The notes: generated by a model from the sequence alone, not told the origin. A stretch of 64,000 bases of DNA from Clostridia bacterium (GCA_017936375.1 JAGBFR010000033.1:1-64000), one strand, 5' to 3'; shown: positions 1-8,255, counted from the stretch's first letter. A program made the numbers and translations.

Positions 1-836
1 AAACTGCACTGTTTAGCACGTTTTCTTGCATCATCTTCCGTCGAGTCCCAAGAATGGGTTGCCGCTACAGAGCCACCGGTTTTAAGATAAATCGGAGAAG
101 CAATCCTAATCATTTCAGGAACCTCGTAGTGGCGAATAAATCCTCCTGTTGATTTCGGATTTTCTGTGTGGATATCAATAGGACAATCTACCGCTTGACG
201 CATTGCCGATAACATCTGGAGCTGGATATCACGCACAGGATTGATAGAATCTGCACCAATACTTTCCAAAAGCTTTGCAGAGCAAGGATTGCCATGTCCG
301 GCATGAGCAGACACCTTAAAGTGACAATTCTCAGGGATTTCACCGGCCTTACGCATTTCATTCAAAACCCACAAGCATCCCTCGTCGTAAACCAAGAAAC
401 CGCGGCAACCGAGGCGTGCGGCTCTTTTTACATCTTCAATTGCACGAACAATCTGCTCTTGTCCGCGAAGTCGATATCCCATACGCACACCTTCTTCGGT
501 GTGAACAGAGGCAGAGGTGTCGGTGGTCGCCCTCGGGCCGATAGCAAGGATCAAGTCGGTCTGCCATTCATGCGCAAGTTCCACCATCGTTGCAATTTCC
601 TTGTCAGTAAGTCGCATAATACCTTGGGTCTGGGTCACACGATGCAGATATAAACCGTAGCCATTCATCGCTTCCAACAAAGCCTTCATCACCTTTGGGC
701 CTTGAATACCGGGAACCTCAAAGCGAAACTGTCCGCCGTCCTTAAAGCGCTTTTTAGATGTGGGCAGATTGTAAGCATCTCCACCGGGAAGGCCGATTGA
801 TTCTAAAAACTTTCTCGTTTCATTCATACTGTTCAT
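1..836 (-). CDS. TIM-barrel-like protein of unknown function, 3' end cut by window edge
   Basis: Translating the minus strand from the ATG at 836 gives 278 residues open to the left edge, so the C-terminus is missing. An AGAAAGGAA site sits just upstream. The protein has alternating helices and short hydrophobic strands (LILAIGP, GCRGFLVYDEG, HFKVSAHAG, CPIDIHTENP, PIYLKTGG), as in a (beta/alpha)8 barrel. The acidic D-E-G and H-x-E positions at strand ends could bind metal or substrate. From memory it resembles barrel proteins that databases label U32-like peptidase, often next to phosphonopyruvate decarboxylase, but no U32 signature is visible and I do not claim peptidase activity. It lies 52 bp after the decarboxylase gene and is probably the fourth gene of that operon. 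The AT-rich composition matches its neighbours upstream. Confidence 0.6.
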   Translation of the reverse strand, partial: MNSMNETRKFLESIGLPGGDAYNLPTSKKRFKDGGQFRFEVPGIQGPKVMKALLEAMNGYGLYLHRVTQTQGIMRLTDKEIATMVELAHEWQTDLILAIGPRATTDTSASVHTEEGVRMGYRLRGQEQIVRAIEDVKRAARLGCRGFLVYDEGCLWVLNEMRKAGEIPENCHFKVSAHAGHGNPCSAKLLESIGADSINPVRDIQLQMLSAMRQAVDCPIDIHTENPKSTGGFIRHYEVPEMIRIASPIYLKTGGSVAATHSWDSTEDDARKRAKQCS

Positions 837-888
837 ATAATATTCCTTTCTCGAACACAGTCAATTTGTCATTTATATTGTGTTTTAG

Positions 889-2019
889 TTAGCCGTTCAG
901 TTCAGCTATTAAATCGTCAATAGCGCTCCTATGATCAAATATGATCGGGGGGAGTTTTCTGTTAAGCCCCTTGTGTATACGGCAATCTATAAAGGAGGCT
1001 CGTCCACAATCCTTTAAAGTGTGAATTGCTTCAATAAGTTCATAAGCTGTGGTTACGGGGTGATGCACCGTAGCGTAACCGCAAGCGTCGGCAATAGAGG
1101 TAAAATCAATACAATGTCCTGCAGATGGCTGTCCGCCTACAGATTCATGGGCACCGTTATTAAGAACAACGTGCATAAAATTGGGAACGCTAAGCTTGCT
1201 TACCATGGTCATCGCTCCCAGATGCATAATTGCGGCCGAGTCACCGTCAAGGGCAACAACTTTTCTGTCAGGTGTTTCCAAGGCTATGCCAAGCGCAACA
1301 GAGGAGCCGTGTCCCATGGAGCCAACATTCAAAAAATCTCGTGCCTTTGTTTCGTTACGCTTTTCGCGAAGGAAGAACAATTCTCTTGTTGCACGTCCGG
1401 TGGTGGCGGTGTAAACCGCATCTCTGGGCATATGCTCAAGGATAAGCTCTATTGCTTCTTCACGGCTCAATGGGTAGATATTATCACGGTTATTAGGCTT
1501 GTCTGCTGCTGCCATTACACCCTTGGGGGCAATAAGGCCGTAGGGCTGCCGAGTTTCTAAGCAATATTTTACGGCATTTTTTATCACCGTATCAAAATAA
1601 TCATCACTGTCGGTGAGGATTGAATACGGGATATGCAGCATTTCCAGTATTTCGGGAGTAATCTCACCCTGAAGTTTATGCTGTGGATGGTTTGGTTCCG
1701 TGTTACCCTGTCCGCGCCAGCCAATGAGCAACAGCATCGGAACGGCGTATACATCTTTATCAACCAAACTGGCTAACGGATTAACGCTATTACCCATACC
1801 ACTGTTTTGCATATATACAAGCGGTATTTTTTTCGTGGCAAAATAATGCCCTGCAGCGATACCAATGGCATTTCCCTCGTTGGCCGCAATAATGTTCTTT
1901 TCTCCGCAATTCTCCAAGGCATAATTGCAGAAACCATTTAAATAGGAATCGGGTACACCGGTAAAAAATGTAATACCATTATCCGCAAGGGTTTTGAATA
2001 CTTTTTCTTGTTGCAACAC
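889..2019 (-). CDS. Phosphonopyruvate (or sulfopyruvate) decarboxylase-like, TPP-dependent
   Basis: This 376-residue protein has the two thiamine-pyrophosphate half-domains in the order pyrimidine-binding (about 1-180) then pyrophosphate-binding (about 190-376). The N-terminal half has the ANEGNAIGIAAG segment with the conserved Glu. The C-terminal half has G-D-S-A about 25 residues before N-N, the family's Mg/TPP motif. Length and motifs match phosphonopyruvate decarboxylase, which converts phosphonopyruvate to phosphonoacetaldehyde, and the fused form of sulfopyruvate decarboxylase; sequence alone does not separate them. The start is GTG, sharing one base with the TAG stop of the reductase gene upstream, behind a GGAGGGG site, so translation is probably coupled. 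No phosphoenolpyruvate mutase, the usual partner, is visible; it could lie beyond the left edge. Confidence 0.8.
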   Translation of the reverse strand: MLQQEKVFKTLADNGITFFTGVPDSYLNGFCNYALENCGEKNIIAANEGNAIGIAAGHYFATKKIPLVYMQNSGMGNSVNPLASLVDKDVYAVPMLLLIGWRGQGNTEPNHPQHKLQGEITPEILEMLHIPYSILTDSDDYFDTVIKNAVKYCLETRQPYGLIAPKGVMAAADKPNNRDNIYPLSREEAIELILEHMPRDAVYTATTGRATRELFFLREKRNETKARDFLNVGSMGHGSSVALGIALETPDRKVVALDGDSAAIMHLGAMTMVSKLSVPNFMHVVLNNGAHESVGGQPSAGHCIDFTSIADACGYATVHHPVTTAYELIEAIHTLKDCGRASFIDCRIHKGLNRKLPPIIFDHRSAIDDLIAELNG

Positions 2020-2999
2020 TATTTCTTTTCCCCTCCTACGGAGCCTTTTCCTTTATACAGCGTAAAATACTCGGGGCTGTCTCCTTTTGTAAGATGCCAC
2101 GCTTTCTCAAATGCTTCAACAACATCCGTGGGCAAAGCTCCAGCCTTTACTGCATCCATATTCTGTTTTAAATGATGAAGCTTACTTGCACCAATTATTA
2201 CAGCATCTCCGCGTTCTCCTGACAACATCGAATGATATGCCAACCAACGATAGGTTGCTTCTATAATTGTAATGCCATTCTTCTCTGATACTTCCGTAAT
2301 CAAATCAACCGCATCAAAGTAAGACTTTTTCCAATAACGGTTCTGATAGTTCGGACGGTGAGTAAAGCGGCCATCTGTGGGAGCAGTATCAAAATTAGAA
2401 TAACGACCTGTGAGTAAACCGCCGGCTAAGGGGTTATATGCATAAAAACGCATACCAAAATGATTAAGTGCCGCATTCAACTCCGTTTCCGCTTTCCTGG
2501 TCAGTGGATTATAGATTCCCTCGTATATCGTAGGCTTAACCCAGTTATTTTTATCGCAAATATGCCAAACATCAGCAACCATCCACGCAGGAAAGTTAGA
2601 GAGACCCAAGGTCTTGAATTTGCCTTGTTCATAAAGGTCTTGCATAGCAGTAAGAACGGAAATTACGGGAGTGGCAGGGTCGGGGAAATGCAAAAATACC
2701 GTATCTACGCTTTTCAAATGCATTCGTCGCAAACTCTCGTCAAGTTGCTTATACGCTGCATCTCCATCGAGCCTTCCTGTGATACGTGGGTTGATCTTGG
2801 TTGCGATTCTATATGGCTTTTCAATACTTTCCAACGCTTCCCCCAACAATCTTTCACAATCGCCGTTATTGTATACGTAAGCGGTATCTAATTCATCGTA
2901 TCCGGCGTTCAAAAAGTGATTTACAAATTCTCTGACCGTAGGGTTAAATACAGATTCGCCGAATGTCATTGTGCCCAAAACCAATTTTACATCGCTCAT
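2019..2999 (-). CDS. Aldo/keto reductase, AKR7-like
   Basis: A single-domain NADPH-dependent reductase of about 326 residues with the aldo/keto reductase barrel. Visible signatures are LGTMTFGES at the N-terminus, the D-T-A-Y-V-Y stretch carrying catalytic Asp and Tyr, the Lys in ATKINP, and the His in FLHFPDP completing the tetrad. GLSNFPAWMV and the C-terminal VIIGASK loop fit cofactor binding, and overall similarity is closest to the aflatoxin-aldehyde reductase group. I chose ATG at 2999 rather than the TTG six bases earlier because AAGGAG lies seven bases before it. It is the second gene of the operon, 13 bp after the MmgE/PrpD gene. A natural but unproven role is reduction of the aldehyde made by the downstream decarboxylase. 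Confidence 0.8.
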   Translation of the reverse strand: MSDVKLVLGTMTFGESVFNPTVREFVNHFLNAGYDELDTAYVYNNGDCERLLGEALESIEKPYRIATKINPRITGRLDGDAAYKQLDESLRRMHLKSVDTVFLHFPDPATPVISVLTAMQDLYEQGKFKTLGLSNFPAWMVADVWHICDKNNWVKPTIYEGIYNPLTRKAETELNAALNHFGMRFYAYNPLAGGLLTGRYSNFDTAPTDGRFTHRPNYQNRYWKKSYFDAVDLITEVSEKNGITIIEATYRWLAYHSMLSGERGDAVIIGASKLHHLKQNMDAVKAGALPTDVVEAFEKAWHLTKGDSPEYFTLYKGKGSVGGEKK

Positions 3000-3012
3000 A
3001 CACAAGTTCTCC

Positions 3013-4347
3013 TTACAAATTCACAATAATATCCTCTACTTTTGCTTCTTGTTGATATACCGAATCAAATATGCTTGCCATTTTTTCGCTCGATATACCC
3101 GCATACTCCATCAATCCGTTATACCGATCTCTAAATTCGCAATCAGTCAACGGATTTTCCGGCTCTCCTTTAGGAAAATCCACTCGTTCACTATATTCAA
3201 TATTGTTAGCCTTGATGGTGACAATTGCAGATTGAACACTTGGAAACACAGCACTCAATTTATCATCGGCTGTCACGCCGATCTTCTTTGTCAAGGCCAA
3301 GACATCTTTGTTTTGTACTGTTTCTTCAGAGAATTCCTGTAATCCCGCTTTTCCGTAGATTAGCCCGACCGCAACAGAGTATGGAATGCTCATTTTTGCA
3401 CTGTAACTGCCTGGTATTTCAGTGTGATCGTGACCAGAAACTGCCAAATCATAGGTTCTAACCGTGACTTGCTCCACATTTTCAGGATGCACTTTTGATT
3501 TCAAATTAATTGCTGCCTCAACTGCAGGATGAGTATACCGACATGAGGCATAGGGCTTTGTGTATGATTTCATAATAGCATAAGTACCACCTGATAACAC
3601 CGGTTTTAAACTTACCGTTTCTTCACCAAGCATCATTTTGAAAAATCCACGCCCTCCTAAAGGATCGGACGGACCCTTAAAATCACTCTTGGCTAATTGC
3701 AACGCTGTAAGAGCCAACAACGATGCCTTTGCAACATTATATGGTTTTAGTTCACTTCCGCCATCTAACGCTTTCAACATACCCGATGCTGCTAAACAGG
3801 CGGTTGAAAAAGCCTGAAAGCGTTCTTCGTCAGAAAATCCAAGCATATAGCTTGCGGCCAATGTTGACCCGATCGTTCCGCAAGTTCCTGTGGCGTGATA
3901 TCCTCTTGCCTTATGCTCCGGTTGAATAGAAATAGCCATCGTATATGAAGCTTCATAACCCAGAATCGCGGCTTTTAACATATCATCGATACTGATTTTA
4001 TACTTTTGAGATAACGGAATAAGGAGTGAAAAAATTGGACTTCCCAGATGAATGATCCCGGAGTTTGTTCCATCATCAAAATCCAACGCATGTCCGTTTA
4101 AACCATTTAAGAAAACAGCTTCTTTTAAAGTGACGTTTTTGCCTGTACCAATTGCTCCGAACTCCCCTTTTTCCGGTTCGGCAAAAGCAAAATATTTTTT
4201 CAACTTCGTCTCTTGAAATTTGGCTCCGGCGCAAGTGACTGCAATATAGTCAAGGAGACTTTTTCTGGCTCTATCCATCACATGATCAGGTATGGGAGTA
4301 TCCCATACAGACTTTATTGCATCAAAAAATTCTTTTGATTTATCCAT
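3013..4347 (-). CDS. MmgE/PrpD family protein
   Basis: The 444-residue product has the family layout: an all-helical N-terminal domain with YIAVTCAGAKFQ and the NGLNGHALDFDDG motif, GYHATGTCGTIGST in the middle, and a C-terminal lid with SCRYTHPAVEAA. The family includes 2-methylcitrate dehydratase and cis-aconitate decarboxylase, acting on tricarboxylic-like acids. No 2-methylcitrate synthase or lyase is nearby, so the propionate pathway is unlikely here. It is the first gene of the left-edge operon, behind an AAGGAG site and a consensus-like promoter about 100 bp upstream. Given the decarboxylase and reductase after it, a substrate bearing a phosphonate or sulfonate group is possible, but that is inference. 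Confidence 0.8.
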   Translation of the reverse strand: MDKSKEFFDAIKSVWDTPIPDHVMDRARKSLLDYIAVTCAGAKFQETKLKKYFAFAEPEKGEFGAIGTGKNVTLKEAVFLNGLNGHALDFDDGTNSGIIHLGSPIFSLLIPLSQKYKISIDDMLKAAILGYEASYTMAISIQPEHKARGYHATGTCGTIGSTLAASYMLGFSDEERFQAFSTACLAASGMLKALDGGSELKPYNVAKASLLALTALQLAKSDFKGPSDPLGGRGFFKMMLGEETVSLKPVLSGGTYAIMKSYTKPYASCRYTHPAVEAAINLKSKVHPENVEQVTVRTYDLAVSGHDHTEIPGSYSAKMSIPYSVAVGLIYGKAGLQEFSEETVQNKDVLALTKKIGVTADDKLSAVFPSVQSAIVTIKANNIEYSERVDFPKGEPENPLTDCEFRDRYNGLMEYAGISSEKMASIFDSVYQQEAKVEDIIVNL

Positions 4348-4448
4348 AACTTTTCTCCTTCGCCGATATCATTAACTCCAAGTGGTAAAAAGGCTTTCCC
4401 TGATGGCTTTATATTCCCTTTTGATTATAAGTTTTATAACCTATTAGA

Positions 4449-4477
4449 ATTATGGCATGCGAGATCCCAAAAGTCAA
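4449..4477 (-). promoter_or_regulatory. Promoter of the MmgE/PrpD operon
   Basis: Read on the minus strand, TTGACT (4472-4477) is followed by a 17-bp spacer and CATAAT (4449-4454). Transcription would begin near 4442 and give an untranslated leader of about 95 bases. Confidence 0.65.
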
Positions 4478-4588
4478 GGAATTCTATTAAAGCTTCAAAT
4501 ATTTTCAATCTATTCATTGACTTGGAAACTTTTATTCAGGTCGCAAGGCTATATTGTATCTGACATTTGCTAAAAATGGAAATCCAAA

Positions 4589-4607
4589 CCTTTGACTTAG
4601 TCGAAGG
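4589..4607. promoter_or_regulatory. Candidate operator palindrome upstream of the operon
   Basis: A 19-bp near-perfect inverted repeat (CCTTTGACT, centre T, AGTCGAAGG; one mismatch per arm) lies about 110 bp upstream of the -35 box. The GACT/AGTC core also recurs at 4518-4524 and at the -35 box. It is a plausible regulator site, but no regulator gene is adjacent. Confidence 0.3.
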
Positions 4608-4748
4608 CTTTAACTTGCCGCTAAAAAGGCACAAAACCACTGAGGATCTTTGGGGTAGGGGTAATTATGCCCTCTTCTCCCCGTGATGCGAAGATGCATA
4701 GCGTTTTATACGCATAAATCCAAGGGGCTGTTGCACAACCCCGAAAAC

Positions 4749-4796
4749 AAAAAAGGAGCTTTCGACCACTGAGGAGGTGGAAGAAAGCTCCTTTTG
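4749..4796. terminator. Bidirectional terminator-like hairpin
   Basis: GGAGCTTTC (4755-4763) pairs with GAAAGCTCC (4783-4791), with an inner CCAC/GTGG stem. It has an A-tract on the left and a T-tract on the right, so it could stop transcription from either side. Confidence 0.6.
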
Positions 4797-4814
4797 TTAT
4801 AAAATATATCTGAA

Positions 4815-4990
4815 ATGAAAACCTTACAACAAGGAGAGTTATCTCCATTCAGCAAGGATGTCAACAGCTGAAACTGGAAATATGCGGCGGCAGGGCGTAC
4901 AAGGCGGAGAAGGACGAATTCTATCGGCAAGTAATCGCCCAGCTTGAGGAGCAAGATCCGAGAGAAAGCACGCAGGCAACGGCCAACTGA
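4815..4990 (+). pseudogene. Decayed C-terminal coding remnant
   Basis: From the ATG at 4815 the frame reads MKTLQQGELSPFSKDVNS and stops at 4869. One base back, at 4868, the frame continues LKLEICGGRAYKAEKDEFYR and on to a stop at 4988. The second part is a charged amphipathic helix with protein-like composition, so this is probably one short gene end broken by a single-base shift. I do not recognise the family. A mobile-element gene is possible because of the composition break here. Confidence 0.3.
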
Positions 4991-5035
4991 AGCTGGGATA
5001 CTTTTGAATTTCCCGAAAATCCGCAAATCTAAAGT

Positions 5036-5079
5036 TGAAAACCAGAGCCAGCCGGAAGCACCCGACGCATGGCTCTGGT
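5036..5079. terminator. Hairpin, terminator-like
   Basis: ACCAGAGCCA (5041-5050) pairs perfectly with TGGCTCTGGT (5070-5079). It is flanked by GAAA on the left and TTGTGTT on the right. It could end transcription of the exported flavoprotein gene on the minus strand. Confidence 0.45.
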
Positions 5080-5137
5080 TTGTGTTCGCCTATTTCAGTC
5101 GCTTTATGGCTTTGTCGGTACAGGCAGAAATGCGAAC

Positions 5138-5175
5138 GGGGCTGCTGCAGATTCTTGCGCTTCTGCAACAGCCCC
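5138..5175. terminator. Hairpin downstream of the flavoprotein gene
   Basis: GGGGCTGCTGCAG (5138-5150) pairs with CTGCAACAGCCCC (5163-5175) with one mismatch. There is no clear T-tract on the minus strand, so it may protect the mRNA end or work with the hairpin at 5036-5079. Confidence 0.4.
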
Positions 5176-5210
5176 TCGGCGTTTTATCGATGCGGGATGA
5201 TCACAGCGGA

Positions 5211-7499
5211 TTACTCAGCGAGCTCCTCGGCAATCTGCAGACCGCAGTAACGGCCGGAGGTCAGGCTCCAGCTGTTGTTCGCGCCGCCATAGGTGACGTA
5301 CGGCTTCTTTTCGGAGAAGAGCACGCCCATGGAGTCGGTGCCGACCGCGTAGAGGCCGTCAATCACGGTCTCACCGTCAGTCTTGAGCACCTGGAACTTC
5401 TCGTTGATGTCGATCGCGCCGCAGCTGCCGTACGCATAGGAGTACATCTTGACCGCGTAGTAGTTCTCGCCCTTGACCGGATCGAGGAACTGCGCCGGCT
5501 TGCCGAACTCGGCGTCAACGCCGGTCTCGCAGTAGCCGTTGTAGGCGGCGACGGTCTCGGCGAGGACGGCCGGGTCGATGCCCAGCTGCTCGGCCAGACC
5601 CTCGACGGAGTCGGCCTTGACCATGATGCCGGCCTCAACGGCGGCCTCAAGCACGGCGTCCACATTCGGAACCGGCACGCCCATCGGCATGGCGGTCAGG
5701 GAGCCGAAGAAGATGGTGCTGTTGAGCGCATCGAAGCCCTCGGCCTCGATCTTGCGGATCTGATCCTCACCCCAGATGCTGAAGTACTCCGGGCCCGGGA
5801 GCCACGGATCCAGCAGGGCGACGCCGGTCTCGGAGGCAAAGCGCTTGCCGGTCGGGCCGACGGCGAGGCTGTCAGAGCACCAGCCCAGGTACATCGGCAG
5901 ATCGCCCTCGGTCCAGAAGGCCGGACGATCGGCGACCATGGAATTCATGCCGTCGATGTAGTGCCTCGGGAATTCGGTCGTCAGCCAGGAAGCGGTGCTG
6001 GAGGCATGAACCTCCGGCGGCATGGCGGCATTGTAGACGCCCGCGCCGATAGCCATCGCAGCCTTCCACATCTTGCCGTCGTTCTGCTTGGTGCCGTAGT
6101 GCTTCCACACGCCGTTGAGCGGGTAGTAGGTGTTCTGCAGCATCTGGAGCTGGAGCTCCTCGCTGCCCATGTAGCCGCCGGTGGCGAGGATGACCGCGTC
6201 CGCCTTGATGACGTACTCGGTGCCGTCGACCATGCTGCGGGCCTTCGCGCCGGTGACCTTGTTGGTCGCCTCGTCATAGATCAGCTCATAGCCTTCGGTC
6301 TCCAGCATGTACTGGCCGCCGTTCGCCGTGAACTTCTCGATCATGGAATCAAAGTAGCCAAGCAGGTACTTGGTGTTGTTCCACATCGGGGGCAGCCAGG
6401 AGGCCGCAACCGCGAAGCGGTTATCCGCGGACAGCCAGGAAACGACGGGCTGGCTGAGCTGCGCGCCCTGATCGAAGACGAGCCAGTCGAGCATCTCGCC
6501 GGACTTGTCGATCATGAACTGGACGAGCTCTTCCTTCGCGTCGCCCTCGCAGTAGGTGATCCAGTCTTCGTAGAGCTCCTGCTCGTTGACAAACTCCTTG
6601 CCCTCGTTGTAGAGCTCCATCATGCGCGGCGGGTTGACGGCCATGACGTCGCAGGTCAGGGTCGTGGTGCCGCCGTAGCGGGCAGCCTTGTCGATGGCCA
6701 GCACCTGCGCGCCGCCCTCGGCAGCGGAGACAGCCGCGGCAGTACCCGCGCCGCCCATGCCGATGACGAGCACCTCGGTCTCAAGCTCGACCACGGCGTC
6801 GCTCTGCGGCAGATCCACATAGAAGTTCTCGATCGCAGAGGCGTCGGTGCCGGCAGCGGCCAGCGCGTCCTGCAGCGCGAGCTCGGTGGCGTGCTTGATC
6901 GCATTGCTGGAGACGGTCGCGCCGGTCACGGAGTCGACGGTCACGGACTGATTGGCGATCATGCGCGGGATGAGGTTATCCACAGCGGTCTTGAGGATGA
7001 TGTACATATCCGAGGTATGCTCGGTGTCCACCTCGATGGCCTGGATGCGGTCCTCGGTCACGGTGACGGTGACGGTCAGGCCGTCGCCCTTGTTGAAGCT
7101 CTCCACATACTCGACGTAGCGGCCGGGCTTCATCGCAACGGCGGCGACTTCCTTCGCCTCGCCCTTGGCCTGAGCGATACAGTCCGCAGCAGCGGCCTTG
7201 ACGGCGTCGCTGGAGACGGTCGCGCCGGAGATGCCGTCCACATCCGCGCTCTGCGCGGCGAGGATCGCATCGTCCAGCTCCTCAACGGCGCGGGAGCCGA
7301 TGCCGGCGGTCTCGCCCTCGCCCGTGATCTCCACGGCGGTGATCGCCGCTTCATCCACGGTCACGGTGACGACGATCTCGCCGCCAAAGCCGTTCTTCGC
7401 CGCGGTGTACGTGCCGGGCACATAGCCCTCAGCCATCGCGAAGCCGGCCGCGGACAGCACGAGCACAAGCGCCATCAGCAGAGAAACCAGTTTCTTCAT
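5211..7499 (-). CDS. Exported flavoprotein reductase: two FMN-binding domains plus FAD-binding fumarate reductase-like domain
   Basis: The 762-residue protein starts with a signal peptide (about 1-23, ending AMA before E). Two FMN_bind domains follow, with S-G-A-T at 91-94 and T-G-A-T at 192-195; in this family the Thr takes a covalent FMN added by ApbE. From about residue 243 comes a Rossmann FAD domain (VIGMGGAGTAAA, then DKAARYGGTTT) and a fumarate/urocanate reductase-like body ending with the second FAD segment DGLYAVGTDSMG. It should act outside the membrane, taking electrons from a quinone or flavin shuttle to reduce an unsaturated acid. The substrate cannot be read from sequence. There is no lipobox Cys. 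Its own promoter and a palindromic operator precede it, and a TetR gene lies upstream on the same strand. Confidence 0.85.
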   Translation of the reverse strand: MKKLVSLLMALVLVLSAAGFAMAEGYVPGTYTAAKNGFGGEIVVTVTVDEAAITAVEITGEGETAGIGSRAVEELDDAILAAQSADVDGISGATVSSDAVKAAAADCIAQAKGEAKEVAAVAMKPGRYVEYVESFNKGDGLTVTVTVTEDRIQAIEVDTEHTSDMYIILKTAVDNLIPRMIANQSVTVDSVTGATVSSNAIKHATELALQDALAAAGTDASAIENFYVDLPQSDAVVELETEVLVIGMGGAGTAAAVSAAEGGAQVLAIDKAARYGGTTTLTCDVMAVNPPRMMELYNEGKEFVNEQELYEDWITYCEGDAKEELVQFMIDKSGEMLDWLVFDQGAQLSQPVVSWLSADNRFAVAASWLPPMWNNTKYLLGYFDSMIEKFTANGGQYMLETEGYELIYDEATNKVTGAKARSMVDGTEYVIKADAVILATGGYMGSEELQLQMLQNTYYPLNGVWKHYGTKQNDGKMWKAAMAIGAGVYNAAMPPEVHASSTASWLTTEFPRHYIDGMNSMVADRPAFWTEGDLPMYLGWCSDSLAVGPTGKRFASETGVALLDPWLPGPEYFSIWGEDQIRKIEAEGFDALNSTIFFGSLTAMPMGVPVPNVDAVLEAAVEAGIMVKADSVEGLAEQLGIDPAVLAETVAAYNGYCETGVDAEFGKPAQFLDPVKGENYYAVKMYSYAYGSCGAIDINEKFQVLKTDGETVIDGLYAVGTDSMGVLFSEKKPYVTYGGANNSWSLTSGRYCGLQIAEELAE

Positions 7500-7525
7500 G
7501 ATCTATTCCTCCTTTTCTTCTTTCA

Positions 7526-7540
7526 GTGAATTCCATTCAC
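7526..7540. promoter_or_regulatory. Operator palindrome in flavoprotein leader
   Basis: GTGAAT (7526-7531), TCC, ATTCAC (7535-7540) is a perfect inverted repeat just downstream of the flavoprotein -10 box, well placed for repression. The TetR-family protein encoded at 7626-8219 is the obvious candidate ligand. Confidence 0.5.
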
Positions 7541-7553
7541 CGAGTATATCTTT

Positions 7554-7582
7554 ATTTTAACAATCCCGGTATTTCCTGTCAA
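7554..7582 (-). promoter_or_regulatory. Promoter of the exported flavoprotein gene
   Basis: On the minus strand, perfect TTGACA (7577-7582), a 17-bp spacer and TAAAAT (7554-7559). This is a strong vegetative promoter, fitting a gene that needs a repressor. Confidence 0.7.
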
Positions 7583-7584
7583 TA

Positions 7585-7613
7585 GAAAAAGCGGCCTTCA
7601 GCCGCTCTTTTTG
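7585..7613. terminator. Terminator after the TetR gene
   Basis: AGCGGC and GCCGCT pair around a CTTCA loop, with A and T tracts on the two sides. It separates the TetR transcript from the flavoprotein promoter. Confidence 0.7.
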
Positions 7614-7625
7614 TGATTCTTTTCC

Positions 7626-8219
7626 TCATTTCAGCAGACGGATCAGCGCTTTGAGGTCCTCCATGCCCTCCCCGAGCAGCGCATTGTCGCCGCCGGCGGA
7701 GATCCACTCATAGAGCACCCCGTTGATCACATCAAAGAAGAGGCGGATAAACCGCTCCGCGTCCTGCTCGCTGCCGCGCAGCTCCCCGCGCTCGATGCCC
7801 GCGCCGATCAGCCGCGTCAGGTATTCCCTCTGCAGAGAGACGCCTGCAGCGCCCGCATCGATCCCCTCCTGCATGATTGCCGTCTGCAGCGCCTTGGAGA
7901 GCATGTAGCCGTTGCTGAGCATGTACTGATGATAGTAATCCACATATCCACAGTACTGCTTCTCGATGCTCTGCGTCGGGTCCACAGGCTGCATGGCGCT
8001 CAGGTTATTGTTGATCTCCAGCAGCTGGGAGGTGACGACCGCCTGCTTGCTGGGAAAATACAGATAGAATGCGCCGACGGAAACCCCCGCCGCCTTCGCA
8101 ATATCCGACACGCGCAGCTTCATATACTCCGTCGTGGAGAGCAGCTTTCTTGCCGTCTCCATCAGCTTCCGCCGCGTTTCCTGCGCCTTGATATCGCGCG
8201 AGGTCAGCTTCTGTTTCAT
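7626..8219 (-). CDS. TetR/AcrR family transcriptional regulator
   Basis: The 197-residue protein has a classic TetR N-terminal helix-turn-helix: TRRKLMETARKLLSTTEY, then VSDIAKAAGVSVGAFYLYFPSK at about 39-60, where the last part is the recognition helix. The C-terminal ligand-binding domain is all helical and not family-diagnostic. It is transcribed from a consensus-like promoter and ends before a strong terminator. A perfect 6-bp-arm palindrome lies in the leader of the flavoprotein gene immediately downstream, so control of that gene is likely. No copy of this palindrome is visible at its own promoter. Confidence 0.9.
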   Translation of the reverse strand: MKQKLTSRDIKAQETRRKLMETARKLLSTTEYMKLRVSDIAKAAGVSVGAFYLYFPSKQAVVTSQLLEINNNLSAMQPVDPTQSIEKQYCGYVDYYHQYMLSNGYMLSKALQTAIMQEGIDAGAAGVSLQREYLTRLIGAGIERGELRGSEQDAERFIRLFFDVINGVLYEWISAGGDNALLGEGMEDLKALIRLLK

Positions 8220-8255
8220 GGTTTTCCGTGCTCCCTTTCATGGTCTCTGCGCTAT

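Larger units (their letters stand above)
4620..5210. other. Gene-poor junction between AT-rich and GC-rich DNA
   Basis: No intact gene is visible here. Base composition changes from the AT-rich left block to the GC-rich remainder. The stretch holds three hairpins (listed separately), an 11-bp direct repeat ACCACTGAGGA at 4636-4646 and 4765-4775, an imperfect inverted repeat GGGGCTGTTG...CAACCCC near 4725-4743, and a decayed reading frame. Together these look like the scar of an insertion or recombination event. Confidence 0.5.

Noticed and set aside
294..653. A 119-codon plus-strand frame in the left AT-rich block
   Set aside because: The minus strand is open through the whole region with protein-like sequence and a ribosome site. 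The plus frame has no ribosome site or domain.
4944..7529. An 861-codon open frame on the plus strand opposite the flavoprotein gene
   Set aside because: It is an antisense shadow of a GC-rich gene. Its product is low-complexity and rich in Arg, Ala, Gly and Leu, with no domain, while the minus-strand frame has a signal peptide and clear FMN and FAD motifs.
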